Positions 1 through 10,522 of a stretch of DNA of 64,000 bases are shown here, in pieces. The notes below the pieces were generated by a model, which was not told the origin of the DNA, ran no database searches, and saw nothing but the letters and a program-made list of their open reading frames with translations. This DNA is from Prostheceraeus crozeri (lineage: Eukaryota > Platyhelminthes > Polycladida > Euryleptidae), in assembly GCA_907163375.1 (NCBI GenBank), contig CAJQUW010005273.1, positions 124,001 to 188,000 on the forward strand, read 5' to 3'. Each line of letters opens with the position of its first letter. The stretch's first letter is position 1. The position numbers and the translations under genes are program-made.

Positions 1-339
1 TGCAATTTGATCGTTTGCTCTCAAGAGAAGGGAATGAGCTACGGGCTTTGATGACTCCACTACTCGTTTGGACGATTTCTACTGGAAAATTTTAGGAAAC
101 AATAATAATTACAGAGACCTTTGGTTGGTCGTGAGAAAAATTTTAACCCTCTCTCACGCAAATGCAACTGTAAGTTGAAAAATATTGCTGTCGCTGTTTT
201 ATGGAGTAATGAGCGAAATGCATTGATGAATATGACCTCACAAAATCTGAAATGTGACAGAGCTTCTTCATAAATGTACATATAGTCTTTTGTTCAAAAT
301 CTGCGTTACCATTATTTTCGACATCATAATCCATTACAG

Positions 340-787
340 GTTGAAAGCGGATTCAGCATTCAGAAAAGTCAGTTGGTGGAAAACTTGAGAGAGGAGACGA
401 TGGTTGTCAAAAGAAGAATCTATAATGCTGTGCATAAGGTGGAAGAAGTCCCTAGTATAGTGACCCTAGACCTGATTAAGGTAAGATATGATGTCACGAT
501 ATAGTTTCAAAATAACATAATTTAATCTACGAATTCAGTAGCTATTACTAGGAATAATAATAATGAAGTTATGCCTATCGTTTCAGGCTTGTCGTGGTGC
601 ACGAACAAGATATCAATTTGCCCTTGAAAAGGAGAAGGGTGACATTAAGGAAAAAATACAAGATGAGAAACGAAGAAGGAACGCCGAAGCCCTGGTAGAA
701 ATACGAGGGGAGGAAGCTCGAGCATCGGCAATACTCCAGGCTGCTACGAGGCGGCGAAGAGAATTAGAACAGACGATGAACTCATGA
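340..787 (+). CDS. 3' exons of a hAT-transposase-like C-terminal protein
   Basis: Two exons are visible. Exon 340-480 follows an acceptor (ccattacag) and ends at a GTAAG donor. Exon 587-787 follows tttcag and ends in TGA, and both read in the same phase. The first encodes a segment beginning VESGFSI with a downstream VENLREET, which resembles the C-terminal dimerisation region of hAT-type transposases and their domesticated relatives. The second is highly charged (ACRGARTRYQ, then Lys/Glu/Arg-rich helix). An AATAAA lies near 889. Upstream exons must lie before the window. It could be a domesticated host gene or part of a transposon; family assignment is from memory of the motif, without a search. 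Confidence 0.4.
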
Positions 788-1139
788 TTTTAGAAAATAC
801 TTTGCTCGACAGTATATCATAGATCTGTTCATTAAAACTTCTTCGAATTTTTGTTTTCTAGTAGTTAATGTATTCAGTATCTTCGTCCAAAATAAAAGGG
901 AAATCAATGATATAAATATTTTTGAGGATCTGTTACTTACGCATGTTACTTACCCTACTACCAAGTTATATACTAATGTTCAAGTTATGATTTCTTTCAG
1001 CAGAAAATATCATCTAGGTACAATATCATTTTTAGCCACTGTTATGCATGAACTGTGATCGAAGTTTTGATAGCGTTATTTTGATCAGTCAGATACTCGA
1101 ATATACTTGTTTTTTGTTCAGTTACGCGTGTGGACGTTG
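788..1139. other. 3' flank, no gene seen
   Basis: AT-rich sequence after the exon pair. A candidate polyadenylation signal (AATAAA) sits near 889. No open frame or repeat is evident before the inverted-repeat arm begins at about 1140. Confidence 0.5.
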
Positions 1140-1925
1140 TGTTGCATTCTTAATATTTTTTTGAATTGTGTTTGCATGCAATACATTATTATAATTATGT
1201 CTGCTTCTATTTGTTGAATATCTATTTTATATTTCCTATCTTATTGTCAAAGTGAATGCATTTTGAACCAGTCCTCAGTATGTGGATTGTGCCATGTAAG
1301 TCATCATGTAATTTGTGTCACAATATATGGGTTCTCTGTTATGATAATCATGTACTACCGGTATTTACTTAGTTTGGGGGAGGAGTGTACAGTCACAGCC
1401 ACTGGTTGACTGGATTATCATCACCTCGCTAGAATTCAATAATAATCAATAACTTGATGCAGTAATGTGTAATACAATAACTGGAATTCAGTAATATTTT
1501 GATGAAAACATTTTAAACATATTCATCACTCAAAAATTTTAAATTGATAAGATTTCAATACCGCGTTGAACCAGCCCTTGCTCCCAAGACTATGAATTCA
1601 CTGTCATACTCGTATGTTCAACCAGTATTTAACAGAAATTCTGTGGCGACTATTTGGCACCACACATTCTAATTGTCTATTAAATTGCTTTTACTTTGAT
1701 TACAACCAATTAAGTCTTCTATGAAATCCTCGCACGACGACTTACAGTCGTTAGCAGTTCAGAACTAATTTATAACAAAGTTATCTAAGGATCACTTATC
1801 AAAAGTAGCGGGCACTATAACAGATCTTGGGTCTTCATATGTGTCTCTAAATTAGTTTAGACAACTAAGAAGTATCTCAGTCATAGTGAATTTATTGGTC
1901 ATTCTTATTTGCGAATGATTGTAGA

Positions 1926-2241
1926 ATTTAAATTTAAAAATTAAATACCATGACAGCCTCCAAAAATTGATATTGATAGAGAGCATGCAACTTCGCATAG
2001 CAGGGATGAAAATCTTTAGCGGATACGCGTTTCCACCAGTGTCCCTTGAAAGGCTATAGTGAATTTTTTTAAATTTTCTATTTAGGGCCCACGGAATTCT
2101 AGAGGATTCCGTGTTTGGGCCCTTCAAAAGTTGATTTCTTGTCAGAGCCCCTAACTGCCCGTTCTCATCCCCGCATATGGGTAATGTACGTTTATGTAGG
2201 CCGACCAATTAATTGCAATAATTTTATCCAAAAAATCAAAT
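1926..2241. other. 316-bp segment present only in the left arm
   Basis: In the right arm the sequences equivalent to 1925 and 2242 are directly adjacent (near 34915-34925). The extra 316 bp has no terminal inverted repeats and no clear target duplication. It may be an inserted fragment, or it may have been lost from the right arm. No known family recognised. Confidence 0.5.
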
Positions 2242-3468
2242 GGATTGTCAGCTTAATTTCGTCAATTGAGAAATTAATTAATTGCACCTAATGGTAGCAA
2301 TTATTTGAAATTAATTTTTCATGGCCCCTGTTTATCAGTGATGTTTGCGCTCGGTGAAGGTTTCTTTCTTGAAGACCATTATTTATCAGGTGCAGTCAGA
2401 AGTCAGGTAACATCTAAATCTGCTTGTCGTCGGTGAAAGGATAAAGGAGCTTAGCGGACGATAACTGATTTATTGTCTTGCATATCTTTCATATCACCTG
2501 TTTTTCAAGTGAAATCAAAAATATGTAAGCCGTCAAGTTTGGCGGTTCGTCCGAGTAAATGCAGATGAAAACGTCTTTGTGGAAATTTGCTGAGCTTGCA
2601 GCTGCTGTCCACAGTTGCCCTCCATCCAGTGCTGGTACGGAGCGAGTATTAAGCTTATACGCACCGACACACAAAACTGAGAATCCGTCTTTCACACCCC
2701 GTGTTGTGAAGATTGTAACAGTTCAGTTAGCTCTATAGATGATGACATTGACTTGATTGTGAACGAATGAAGGATTGTTGTAATGATTGGGGCCGTCATG
2801 TTGGCATCTTGTTCAAAAGTCTACTCATTGCTTTTATACTTATGTAGGCCCATATTAAGCAAGAAGATGATGCAAATTTGTGTAGAGATGTAATTAAGGA
2901 GTTGTTATGTTTAGACTTTTTGCACTAGTAGATTTAGGCTATTTTTTTAATTGTTTTTTGATTTTCGTTAAATACACACGTATGTACAGTTTTCAACAGA
3001 TATCCTGATATTATTTACATGTAGGCCTACTTCTTTTTATATTTTGCCTTCTTTCTGTACCAGATGAGAATATCTGTCAATTTCAGACTGATCAAACCAA
3101 AATGTATTTGCGTAGCGAGTACATGTGCATGTATTCCAAATTCATGGCATTATCAAAACTTGACATGACTAGACTACCGTATGTCATTGACCTTGAACAG
3201 CCCGGTTAATATCAAATGATATTAACTGAGCAATGCTAACTAATTCAAATATGCCATATCAAAAGGTCGGTTGATAATTTCGTTATATATAGAACTATCT
3301 AAATCTGTATATAATTGCACTTAATATTAAATGGCAGATCTATAGATAAAAGTGAAAACTTAAGTGCATGCATTTTTTTCATTGGAATTTTTGATTTAAT
3401 TGTGTAATAGTCATTCTGTAAATGTAAAGCTATTATATTGATCAGTATACTTAATCCCTTCTTTGTAG

Positions 3469-4411
3469 ATGGAATTGTTTTCCCATTACACGTATTCTCT
3501 CAATTCCATGGGATGTTTCGGGCTTTTCTGCAGCTCATTTAAAGTGGTCTCGTTATTCCTGGTAAGTTGCAATTATTATGATCATTTAACAGGCATTTTC
3601 GTGTGGATTGACGTTGAAGGTGGTCGTTTTCCCGGATACACATGTTTTTCCAATTCCATTGAAAGCTATAATTGGTGCTTCTGAGTTTGGCAGCTCATTC
3701 TCTACTTGTATATTAAAGTATGAATCATTAAAAGAGGAATCATTTTCAAAATTTGTGGCTGTTTGAAAATGGGACTAGGTCATTCTCTTTTCTCTGCAGC
3801 TCAGAAATTCTAAGTCGTTACATGACTTTCATCATTTAGTGTACGATGTAGATGATATAAAAGGAGTTTATCGAATATTGATAGATATAAAGCACGTGAT
3901 TATGTAATGAACTAGAAAGAAGAATGGAAATAAATGATCACTTTAAGTAATCGAAAATTGCCGATGCTGTTGAAAATATATTCCCAAACTTTCGTCTGTC
4001 TCAGACCGCGTCAGGGGACGACGAAAATTTGAGAATATGTTTTCAACACAAACAGCATCGGCTATTTTCGATTTTTTATAGGCGGTTTATGAGGAACAAT
4101 TAAATGATTATTTGAAAATGATATTCTATTCAGCTACAATTTGGTCATCTTAAATCAATAAAGAATCTGTCTAATGATCCGCGCGTGTCCCGAAATTTGA
4201 AAGAGACAAGTGTGAATTTTTGGAAAATCTGATATACTAGCTGCTATCATGTGACTCAATCAGTAAAAGTCAATCATCAAATGTCAATTTTGAGTAAGCC
4301 CTCCCCCTCCTATTTGACGTCAATTGCAAACAACCCTACAATGGTTTTAAAATAACATAATTTTTGTTTCGTTGCAGGTGGTTAATGCTCGTGGTGATAT
4401 CCACATTTGAT
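3469..4411 (+). other. Splice-signal-flanked exon candidates in the arm
   Basis: A possible exon at 3469-3561 follows tttgtag and ends CTG|GTAAGT. A second candidate begins after ttgcag at about 4378 and reads a short in-phase tail (VVNARGD) before a stop. Another acceptor (tttcag near 5484) precedes a tail starting VVLACKSD. The same signals exist in the inverted copy. These could be exons of an unrecognised host gene captured in the repeat. No family is recognised, and the signals could be chance. Confidence 0.2.
3949..4073. repeat. Foldback / MITE-like hairpin (left-arm copy)
   Basis: The segment begins AATCGAAAATTGCCGATGCT and ends with its imperfect reverse complement (AGCATCGGCTATTTTCGATT). 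Arms are about 50 bp around a short centre. The same hairpin lies in the right arm near 30594-30718, so it predates the arm duplication. No coding capacity; family unknown. Confidence 0.6.
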
Positions 4412-5876
4412 GCTTTACTTCCATTGTCCTCGATAACTTTTGGTACTCGTTGCTGATCACTGTGTCAATGTGTGCAATTGGATTGATTATCTGTGGTTGA
4501 TCTTTCAATATTTCGTGCGAATTTTATGGGATGAATACTGCGAAATAATCTTTGTGTTTTTGGAAGCCATTGAGTTCATGCATGTCATACTTGTGTGTCA
4601 GAACGACATCGAACGTGGTTATCGTTTTATTACTATAAATATATGGCCCCTTGAAGTGTCAGTGGCTCGAAGCGCGGTCGATTGACTTGCCATATTAACT
4701 TGATATTATCGTCTTTTTGTCAGTAGAAGTGCAACAACGTGTTTCTTTTCACAATAACTTAATGCAGCACACTTCTGTTTATGATGCCAAATTATACCGA
4801 TGACTTACTGATAATCACTACATCTATCGTGTATATGCATTTTTCAAGTCTTGCAATGTCCTAACGTTATGTCACCATGATTATCGTGAATGCTTCGTGA
4901 ATTTGTCGTCTATGAATGTATTGCATTTCATATATATTAGACCCACTATAGCATGGATTATACAGTGAGATTATATCAACTTCATAATACACGCATGTGT
5001 CTTAGCGTATCTATCATTTCCGTGTGTAATTCCAGTTCATAGAATCCTAGAGGCCAGCTAACAGGTCTCTTAAAGGCAAATTAGATGTAATTTTTCTGTT
5101 GGATACTGAATTTAATTCTGTTTTTAATTGAGTTACAAATTTTGTTAGAGTAAATCCCAGAACTTTGAATTGGCTGCTGCGGCTGTGCCTGGGATAAAAA
5201 TATGTAAAACAATTCAATTTTAATTTTTTGAATTGACTCTTTTGAAGGTTTGTTCTGTTTTTCTTCTATGCAACTTAATTTAGCTTTTATTATCCAACTT
5301 CAGAAGAATCTCAATGTTTGTAAAGAGAAAGACTAGCGAACAAGTTCGTTATGTGAAGTGAACTTTTTGTGGTTATGTTTTTTAGCCTCCATGTTTATAC
5401 TGATTAATTGTTTCTTTGTTATAGATAAAATCTATTTATGCCATAATGAGCTATGTATTATTTCCTTAATATGTGAATTTCAGGTAGTTCTAGCATGCAA
5501 ATCAGATATGATTTACCATGCAATTGATGAAAACGTAATGGCGCGTCAGGTTGGTGAAATTCATTTTTTGAACCGCATGATCGATCCAGAAATGAATTGA
5601 ATAGAAATATATGTGAAGAACCCATTTGTGATTACGAGCACCCCAGTCGGCAAGTGCAATGAATCATTGCATATTTCTAACACGAACTGGTCTATTCCAC
5701 ACTCAGTTGGAGAATTCAATTCTGTATCGATCGTGCTGTTTAAAAGCGCACTCCACATTCCTGGGGACCATGGTCAACTTCATCAAGTGCATCGTAAAAT
5801 CATGCATGATTTTTTGAGCAACATCAAATGTCACATTGATAAATCATTGATACTCAATGGATCATGGATAATATTC

Positions 5877-5916
5877 ATGCATGGGAATGCATGAATCATG
5901 CATTCCCATGCATGAT
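5877..5916. repeat. Perfect palindrome, left arm only
   Basis: A roughly 40-bp palindrome built from CATGCATGGGAATGCATG and its complement. The right arm has only one half at the matching place (about 28862-28885), so the left copy gained an inverted duplication after the arms formed, or the right copy lost one. Confidence 0.6.
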
Positions 5917-5974
5917 TGATCTCTGATACATGCATGAAATCATCCATAAATAGCCATGGACGGGCGACTAGGGT

Positions 5975-6453
5975 TATTTCCATCAGAAGCACCAAAACTC
6001 CTAATGGTAGCAATGGTTGAAAATGATGCATTCAATGGCAATGTCAAGAAGAATCCTTTCAACTTCAAACACAACAGTTTGAGTGAAATTGCTTTACGTG
6101 TAGATGGTGTCAGTCATCCTGGACCGCCCTATAGACCAGACTTCTCTTCTTATCAATTTTTGCGCAGCTATGTTGACTACATGAATGTCTTTGGCTTTTA
6201 CAACACAGACGACACCAACGGGCTTACAATGAAAGAGTTTAAGAATGGCTATACTATCTATGCATTTGATTTGACTGCTGACAGCGATATTAGTGCAACT
6301 TATCGTCAAGCTAACGTTCCTCATAATATTCGCTTGGATCTGGAGTTTAAAACAACGCTAGCTGCGACGATCAATGTATTGATTTATGCAGTTTTTGATT
6401 CAAATATTGAAATAACTAAGTATCGTGACGTGATTCTTCACTATAATTGTTAA
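5975..6453 (+). pseudogene. Polinton major capsid protein, C-terminal part
   Basis: The reading frame contains VENDAFNG, KNPFNFKH, LRVDG, PDFSSYQFLRSY and GYTIYAFDLT. This series is characteristic of the C-terminal jelly-roll part of Polinton major capsid proteins, which form the hexon-like shell. The N-terminal part is absent because recognisable homology begins right at the inverted-repeat edge. The few residues upstream come from the repeat arm. It ends just before, and overlaps by a few bases, the protease frame. Treated as a fossil. Confidence 0.75.
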
Positions 6454-6914
6454 TGAGTTGGTTGAATGCTGACGATATTAAAGCTAAAGTACAGCGTAAT
6501 GCAGATGAAGCTCCGTTGAAAGCTTTTGATAATGACTATTCGCTAGATACCCTACCAACTACAGTAAAACAGCATCCCATCTTTATTGTATTGAACACTC
6601 AGTCAAAGAATTTAGAAGGTGAACATTGGAAAGCTATCTTTATTGGAAAAGACAGACGCGGTGAACTATTTGACTCTCTTGCTCAACCTCCAAATATACC
6701 AACACAGCAGTGGTTGAGAAAACATACTCGTCAATATCAACGAAATGAGCGCATACTACAACATCCACTTTCATCAACTTGTGGTGCTTTCGTATTGTAC
6801 TTCATTTTAAAACGTTTGCATGTACGTCGATTTAAATCTGTTATTCAAAAGTTTTCATGTAACCCATCTTCTAATGAAAAAATGATTTGTAGGTTCTATA
6901 ATGATTTGAAATAA
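6447..6914 (+). CDS. Adenain-like cysteine protease (Polinton PRO), element 1
   Basis: A 155-residue frame with the C5 protease layout: EHWKA (catalytic His), LFDSLAQPP (acidic partner region) and STCGAFVLYF (catalytic Cys). In adenoviruses and Polintons this enzyme matures capsid proteins. The length fits the lower end of the family. It follows the capsid fragment directly with a short overlap, the usual capsid-protease neighbourhood. The frame is open from start to stop. It is the best-preserved gene of this element, but the surrounding element is degraded, so activity is doubtful. Confidence 0.8.
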   Translation: MLMSWLNADDIKAKVQRNADEAPLKAFDNDYSLDTLPTTVKQHPIFIVLNTQSKNLEGEHWKAIFIGKDRRGELFDSLAQPPNIPTQQWLRKHTRQYQRNERILQHPLSSTCGAFVLYFILKRLHVRRFKSVIQKFSCNPSSNEKMICRFYNDLK

Positions 6915-6947
6915 AACATCATCATCATATTGGAATAAAAGTTGTTT

Positions 6948-7138
6948 TTATTTCACAATCCGCTGGGTATGTACATATTCGATTAAATGTTCTAGGACTG
7001 TATCTGCTTGCACTTCTGATTTCAGTCCAGTAATGATAACTTTACTGTTGTGAAAGATTGCAATATGTACAGGATTCCAACGATTAATGAGAGCCGCAGG
7101 AAAAAGTTCTGGCTCATAACACAAACTGTAGCTGCTGC
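6948..7138 (-). pseudogene. TBP-like gene of element 1, C-terminal part
   Basis: On the minus strand this segment reads YEPELFPAALI, then a segment with HIAIFHNSKVIITGLKS, then a short helix and stop. Cellular TATA-binding proteins carry the same landmarks in the second core repeat: YEPELFP, then a hydrophobic strand, then SGK.VLTGAK. This fragment therefore looks like the last strands and helix of a TBP saddle. It ends at the boundary of the hAT element at 7139, and the rest of the gene lies beyond it. The gene is a fossil with several breaks. I know of no standard Polinton gene of this kind. Confidence 0.65.
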
Positions 7139-9469
7139 CAGGGCTGTGGAGCCGGAGCCTTAAGGAGCCGATGGTTTTGGTCGGAGCCGGAGCCGGAGCC
7201 GATTTATCACAAAGGCTCCGGCTCCGGCTCCGATAGTTTGAGCTTTGATATAAATCTAGAATTTTGAAAGTTATTAATTGGCATCATAAAAAAATTAAAT
7301 CATTTGAAATCTAAAGATATGTCTTTTAAGTATACCAATGATCTGTCCTTCACGATATCTTTCTTTGCAGTTGCCGCCTTCTTTTGTATTATATTTATTA
7401 TATATTTACACACATGTGTAACATTTTTTTATTGCATATGTTTCGTAAGACTAATTTCCATATTGACAACGTATTCTCCAAAATCCATTAATTTGAAGAC
7501 TTGTTATATGCATGCTAACTAGATGATTGTAGATTCCTAGAGACAAGTCGCCAGTCATTTATGTACACATTTCCAGTTCAGTCAGCAAAGATAATATAGC
7601 TACATTTCTTGCGCAATGTCTCAAATCTAATACGGTTACTATGTAGGCTATCATCTATCGGTATGGCTACTGGCAGAAGCTACTGGCATCTGTGACAATG
7701 TTAATTTCCTTAGATTTTATTGTAGGCTCTTGTGCAGTCCCCCCACCTACATTTTTCAAAACAATCAATTATTCAATTTGATCAATTTTGATTGGAGGGA
7801 TAACTCTTCACACTCACACTCACACGAATGACCTGACTACAAATCCTCACATGGCTATAGCAATAAGCAATAAGCTTCTAGTAGCGCCCTATTATTTTAA
7901 AGGTATCTCATTCACAATGAATTTCCTTTGACTTCAAAATTCAAAGGGTTTATTTCAATGCGAAAAACCCGAAGTCAAATTACAATGTTGACTTGCTGAC
8001 GAAGTTTGCGACCATGACATCGCAATTACCCACGTAGATTTTTACAACAGCACGGAATGCTTCACTCAAACCGGTGATGCTGAAACGGACATCCAATGGT
8101 GCTGCATCTTTTGACCAGAGAAAAAATGGGGGGGGGAGGACTGCACAAGAGCCGTATCGTGTAATTTCCCCAAATGTCATAGACCTGTGGATTTCAAGAA
8201 TTTTCATTATTATTTTTTCCGTCTGTCAACACTTTATGCTGATATCATGTTGACTTATATCTAAACAATAAAAAAAGACTGAGACGCTCTCAATAAAGGC
8301 GCCTTTTGACCTCCCTTTTCTATTGTCTGTGACATTAAACCGCACGCGCATTTGAAAGCTAGCAAAGTAGATGGGATTTCTGCTCGGTGCTCGCAGTCAA
8401 ATTTTTATTATGCATAGCAGATAGCACCCTGCAACATACTGTGTGATACTCCGAGTTCAGTTTGCCTAACCATCATCAGAGGAATAGTGGTAATGTGTTA
8501 TACATAAATTGAATATAATAATATACATGAATCATTGATGAATTATTTAGTGCAACTTTACGCCATAATGAAAAATACGAAATTAATATAATGTAAGTTA
8601 GGCCTTAACTTATTAAGTATGCTGCATAGAATTACAAAACTTGTCCTAAATTAGATATTTTTAATTTTTTAAGTATAATTTTCAATTGTACATTTCTAGC
8701 CTACACTGCAATGAGGCTATCTAAAATTACAATTTCTACAGATGATGAGTCGTGGGCTACCCACCGATCATATTATTCATGGACCAACAGACTATTGAAT
8801 AAAGGCAATAACAAATAACAATAACAACCTAAGCTAGCCTATATACACTTTAATATTCAATAAAGCAATTGATATCTTTATTGATACGGTATATTTGGCT
8901 ATATAGCCGATACCCTTTCCATGTTCGAGTAGATACAGGCCCTATAAGCTATTTAGAGGCATACGCTATCCAGTTTCATATTCAAGCTTTGTCAAAAAGC
9001 TTATACTATTCGGCCCCTGTGACGGCTAATTAGGTATATCATCATCACTCATGTGGTCTTATTTAATGTAGCCTCGTAGTAGACTGTTTGCAGGCTAGGC
9101 CAATTTATATTTAGCCAGTGCGGGAGATCTTTATCTAATTTAACCAATCCTGGCTATAACTTTATTTTATCTTTCAGAGATAGTCAATTCATGCAAAAAT
9201 ATATGACAAGTATGTTATTTGTCATTATATTAGGCTATTATCATTTTTGTTATTAACTTAAGTCGTTGCTTGTTAATGAAAACTAATTTGATGATTGTAG
9301 CAAGCCTCTAAAGGCCACACCGTTATCCAAAAAACCCGTTCAACGGATCCAGGATAACCAGCATAGATAGAACCTGAATTTGAAGTCGGAGCCGGAGCCG
9401 AGCCGAGCCTTTCACATCAGTGTCGTGGAGCCGGAGCCGATGAGATAACGCATCGGCTCCACAGCCCTG
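7139..9469. mobile_element. Non-autonomous hAT transposon inserted in the TBP-like gene
   Basis: The ends are CAGGGCTGTGGAGCCGGAG and its reverse complement, with GGAGCC-rich subterminal repeats at both ends (7145-7235 and 9385-9460). An exact 8-bp target duplication, GCTGCTGC, flanks it (7131-7138 and 9470-9477). TIRs of this form and an 8-bp duplication are diagnostic of hAT. The interior has no transposase-like frame; a 75-codon minus-strand frame at 7980-8207 is not recognisable. Confidence 0.88.
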
Positions 9470-9477
9470 GCTGCTGC

Positions 9478-9940
9478 TATGAATCTTCGAAAACGACACA
9501 TCTTCACTCAATTGAGTAGAGATCACCATACTGTTGACAGTCAGATTCGACATCACACACTTCTCCCTCTTCCACATCCGGTGTAGGGTAGTTTCTGCAG
9601 TTCTAAGCGCATTAACCGCGCCGATGAATGAGAAAGGGGGCCGAGAATTTGTAACGTCCCGTTTGGAAAGAGTTGCAGGTTCCGTAAATTGCTCATCTTC
9701 ACCACGGATAATACTAACTGTTTGGAATTTGTTGATGTAATGTTGCGAGATCGATTTTGGTAGAGTCTGATGCGGCGGAGAATGTTGACGATGGTGAAAC
9801 GATGACGTCTCATGATGAAGAAATGAGTAAATAGAGCGATGTATATTCCTTTTATACTTTTCCCAACTACCTTGATGAAATGTGAAGCAGATAGAAAGTT
9901 GGGAATGATAGATTTGTATTCGTTGCTTTTTAAGTCGCAA
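9478..9940 (-). pseudogene. TBP-like gene of element 1, N-terminal part
   Basis: Minus-strand sequence upstream of the hAT contains, in one reading frame, LFPNGTLQILG followed by a helix (SHSSARLMRLEL). This matches the end of the first TBP repeat (FSSGK.V.TGAKS then helix). In another frame it contains SNLTVNSMVISTQL and SFSKIHSSS, matching the start of the second repeat (QN.VGSCDV.FPI.L, then S). Both halves of a two-repeat TBP fold are therefore recognisable. The N-terminus is uncertain and looks poorly conserved. The gene is broken several times. Confidence 0.55.
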
Positions 9941-9952
9941 CCATATGCGATT

Positions 9953-10153
9953 TCATATGCGTGAATGTCTTTTTATATAGAAGTATTTCAAGTCCTTCAT
10001 GATATGATTTAGGCACTGAAAATGTCGATATGATAAAGCAAATTCTCTTCTCATATTTCCAGTATAGTCTTTGAAATAAACGTTTTGATCATAATCAATC
10101 TCAACATGTTGTAGGGAATCTAATTTCCAACTCTTCATGATGGAGCGTAACAT
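9953..10153 (-). CDS. Small PC4-like (Sub1/p15) protein, copy 1
   Basis: A 66-residue protein with predicted strand-strand-strand-strand-helix order: SWKLDS, HVEIDYD, NVYFKDY, EFALSYRHF, then CLNHIMKDLKYF. The C-terminal domain of the transcription coactivator PC4 has the same size and order, ending in GISLT.EQW..L followed by a helix. PC4 binds single-stranded DNA and links activators to TBP-containing complexes. The frame sits directly upstream of the TBP-like gene on the same strand. Primary-sequence similarity is weak, so the call rests mainly on fold layout. An unrelated small DNA-binding protein is possible. Confidence 0.35.
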   Translation of the reverse strand: MLRSIMKSWKLDSLQHVEIDYDQNVYFKDYTGNMRREFALSYRHFQCLNHIMKDLKYFYIKRHSRI

Positions 10154-10246
10154 TGTGTTGAAGGTGGTGTCTGATTAAGATTTGCATAGCAAAGCGATGA
10201 ACTCTCGACGAATAAATGACATAATGGAGCGATGTATCTATCCTTT

Positions 10247-10486
10247 ATACTTTTCCCAATTGCATTTGCGAAATGAAAAGTGCGTTGATGAATTGATGAA
10301 TGATGAATTTTAGCGTTTCAAAATATTCCAAATCCCTCATGATGTCATTAAGATTAAAGAATTGTCGCCATGTTAATGTAATTCCTCTCGATGTATTTCC
10401 ATGAGAATTTTTGAAATGAACGTTTCTATTGCGATCAACTTTGATGTAGGCCTATTGTTGAGAATCCAAAATCCAAGCCTTCATGA
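10247..10486 (-). pseudogene. Small PC4-like protein, degraded copy 2
   Basis: The second unit of the tandem duplication encodes a diverged relative with the landmarks IKVDRNRNVHFKN, RGITLTWRQFFNLNDIMRDL and EYF. The RGITLTWRQF segment is closer to the PC4 signature KGISLTLEQW than copy 1 is. The copy looks broken. Same strand and order as copy 1. Confidence 0.35.
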
Positions 10487-10522
10487 TGTTATGCAAATTG
10501 GTAATATATAGATCACCAGGAT

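Larger units (their letters stand above)
1140..5974 (+). repeat. Left arm of a long inverted repeat
   Basis: This segment reappears in reverse complement at 28811-35690. Matching is visible along the whole length, for example 1141-1210 with 35620-35690, 2489-2695 with 34462-34650, 3469-3684 with 30983-31198, and 5613-5894 with 28864-29145. The arms differ by scattered substitutions and a few indels, so the duplication is fairly recent. The inner edge at 5974 is abrupt and marked by ACCCTAGTCGCCC (reading outward). The outer edge near 1140 has no clear target duplication. Frames inside are mostly meaningless, although some splice-like signals occur. Confidence 0.85.
9834..10490. repeat. Diverged tandem duplication with a small gene in each unit
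   Basis: Two units, about 9834-10150 and 10227-10490, start with GAGCGATGTAT and a nearby CTTTTATACTTTTCCCAA-like stretch. They continue with parallel similarity through CCTTCATGATGT-type words near their right ends. Each unit carries a small minus-strand gene. Divergence is substantial, so the duplication is older than the transposon insertions nearby. Confidence 0.6.

Noticed and set aside
2489-2695. Minus-strand frame with VPALDGGQLWTAAASSA, also near 34462
   Set aside because: Short, no family, and shared only because the arms are duplicates. Listed as unexplained rather than coding.
5561-5894. Open frames at 5561-5758 (minus) and 5613-5894 (plus), conserved in the other arm
   Set aside because: Both arms are young copies, so conservation carries no information, and the frames have no recognisable content.
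1140-5974. The long inverted repeat as native terminal repeats of element 1
   Set aside because: The capsid gene is cut abruptly at the inner edge, the arms are far longer than usual Polinton ends, and no 6-bp duplication was found at the outer edges.
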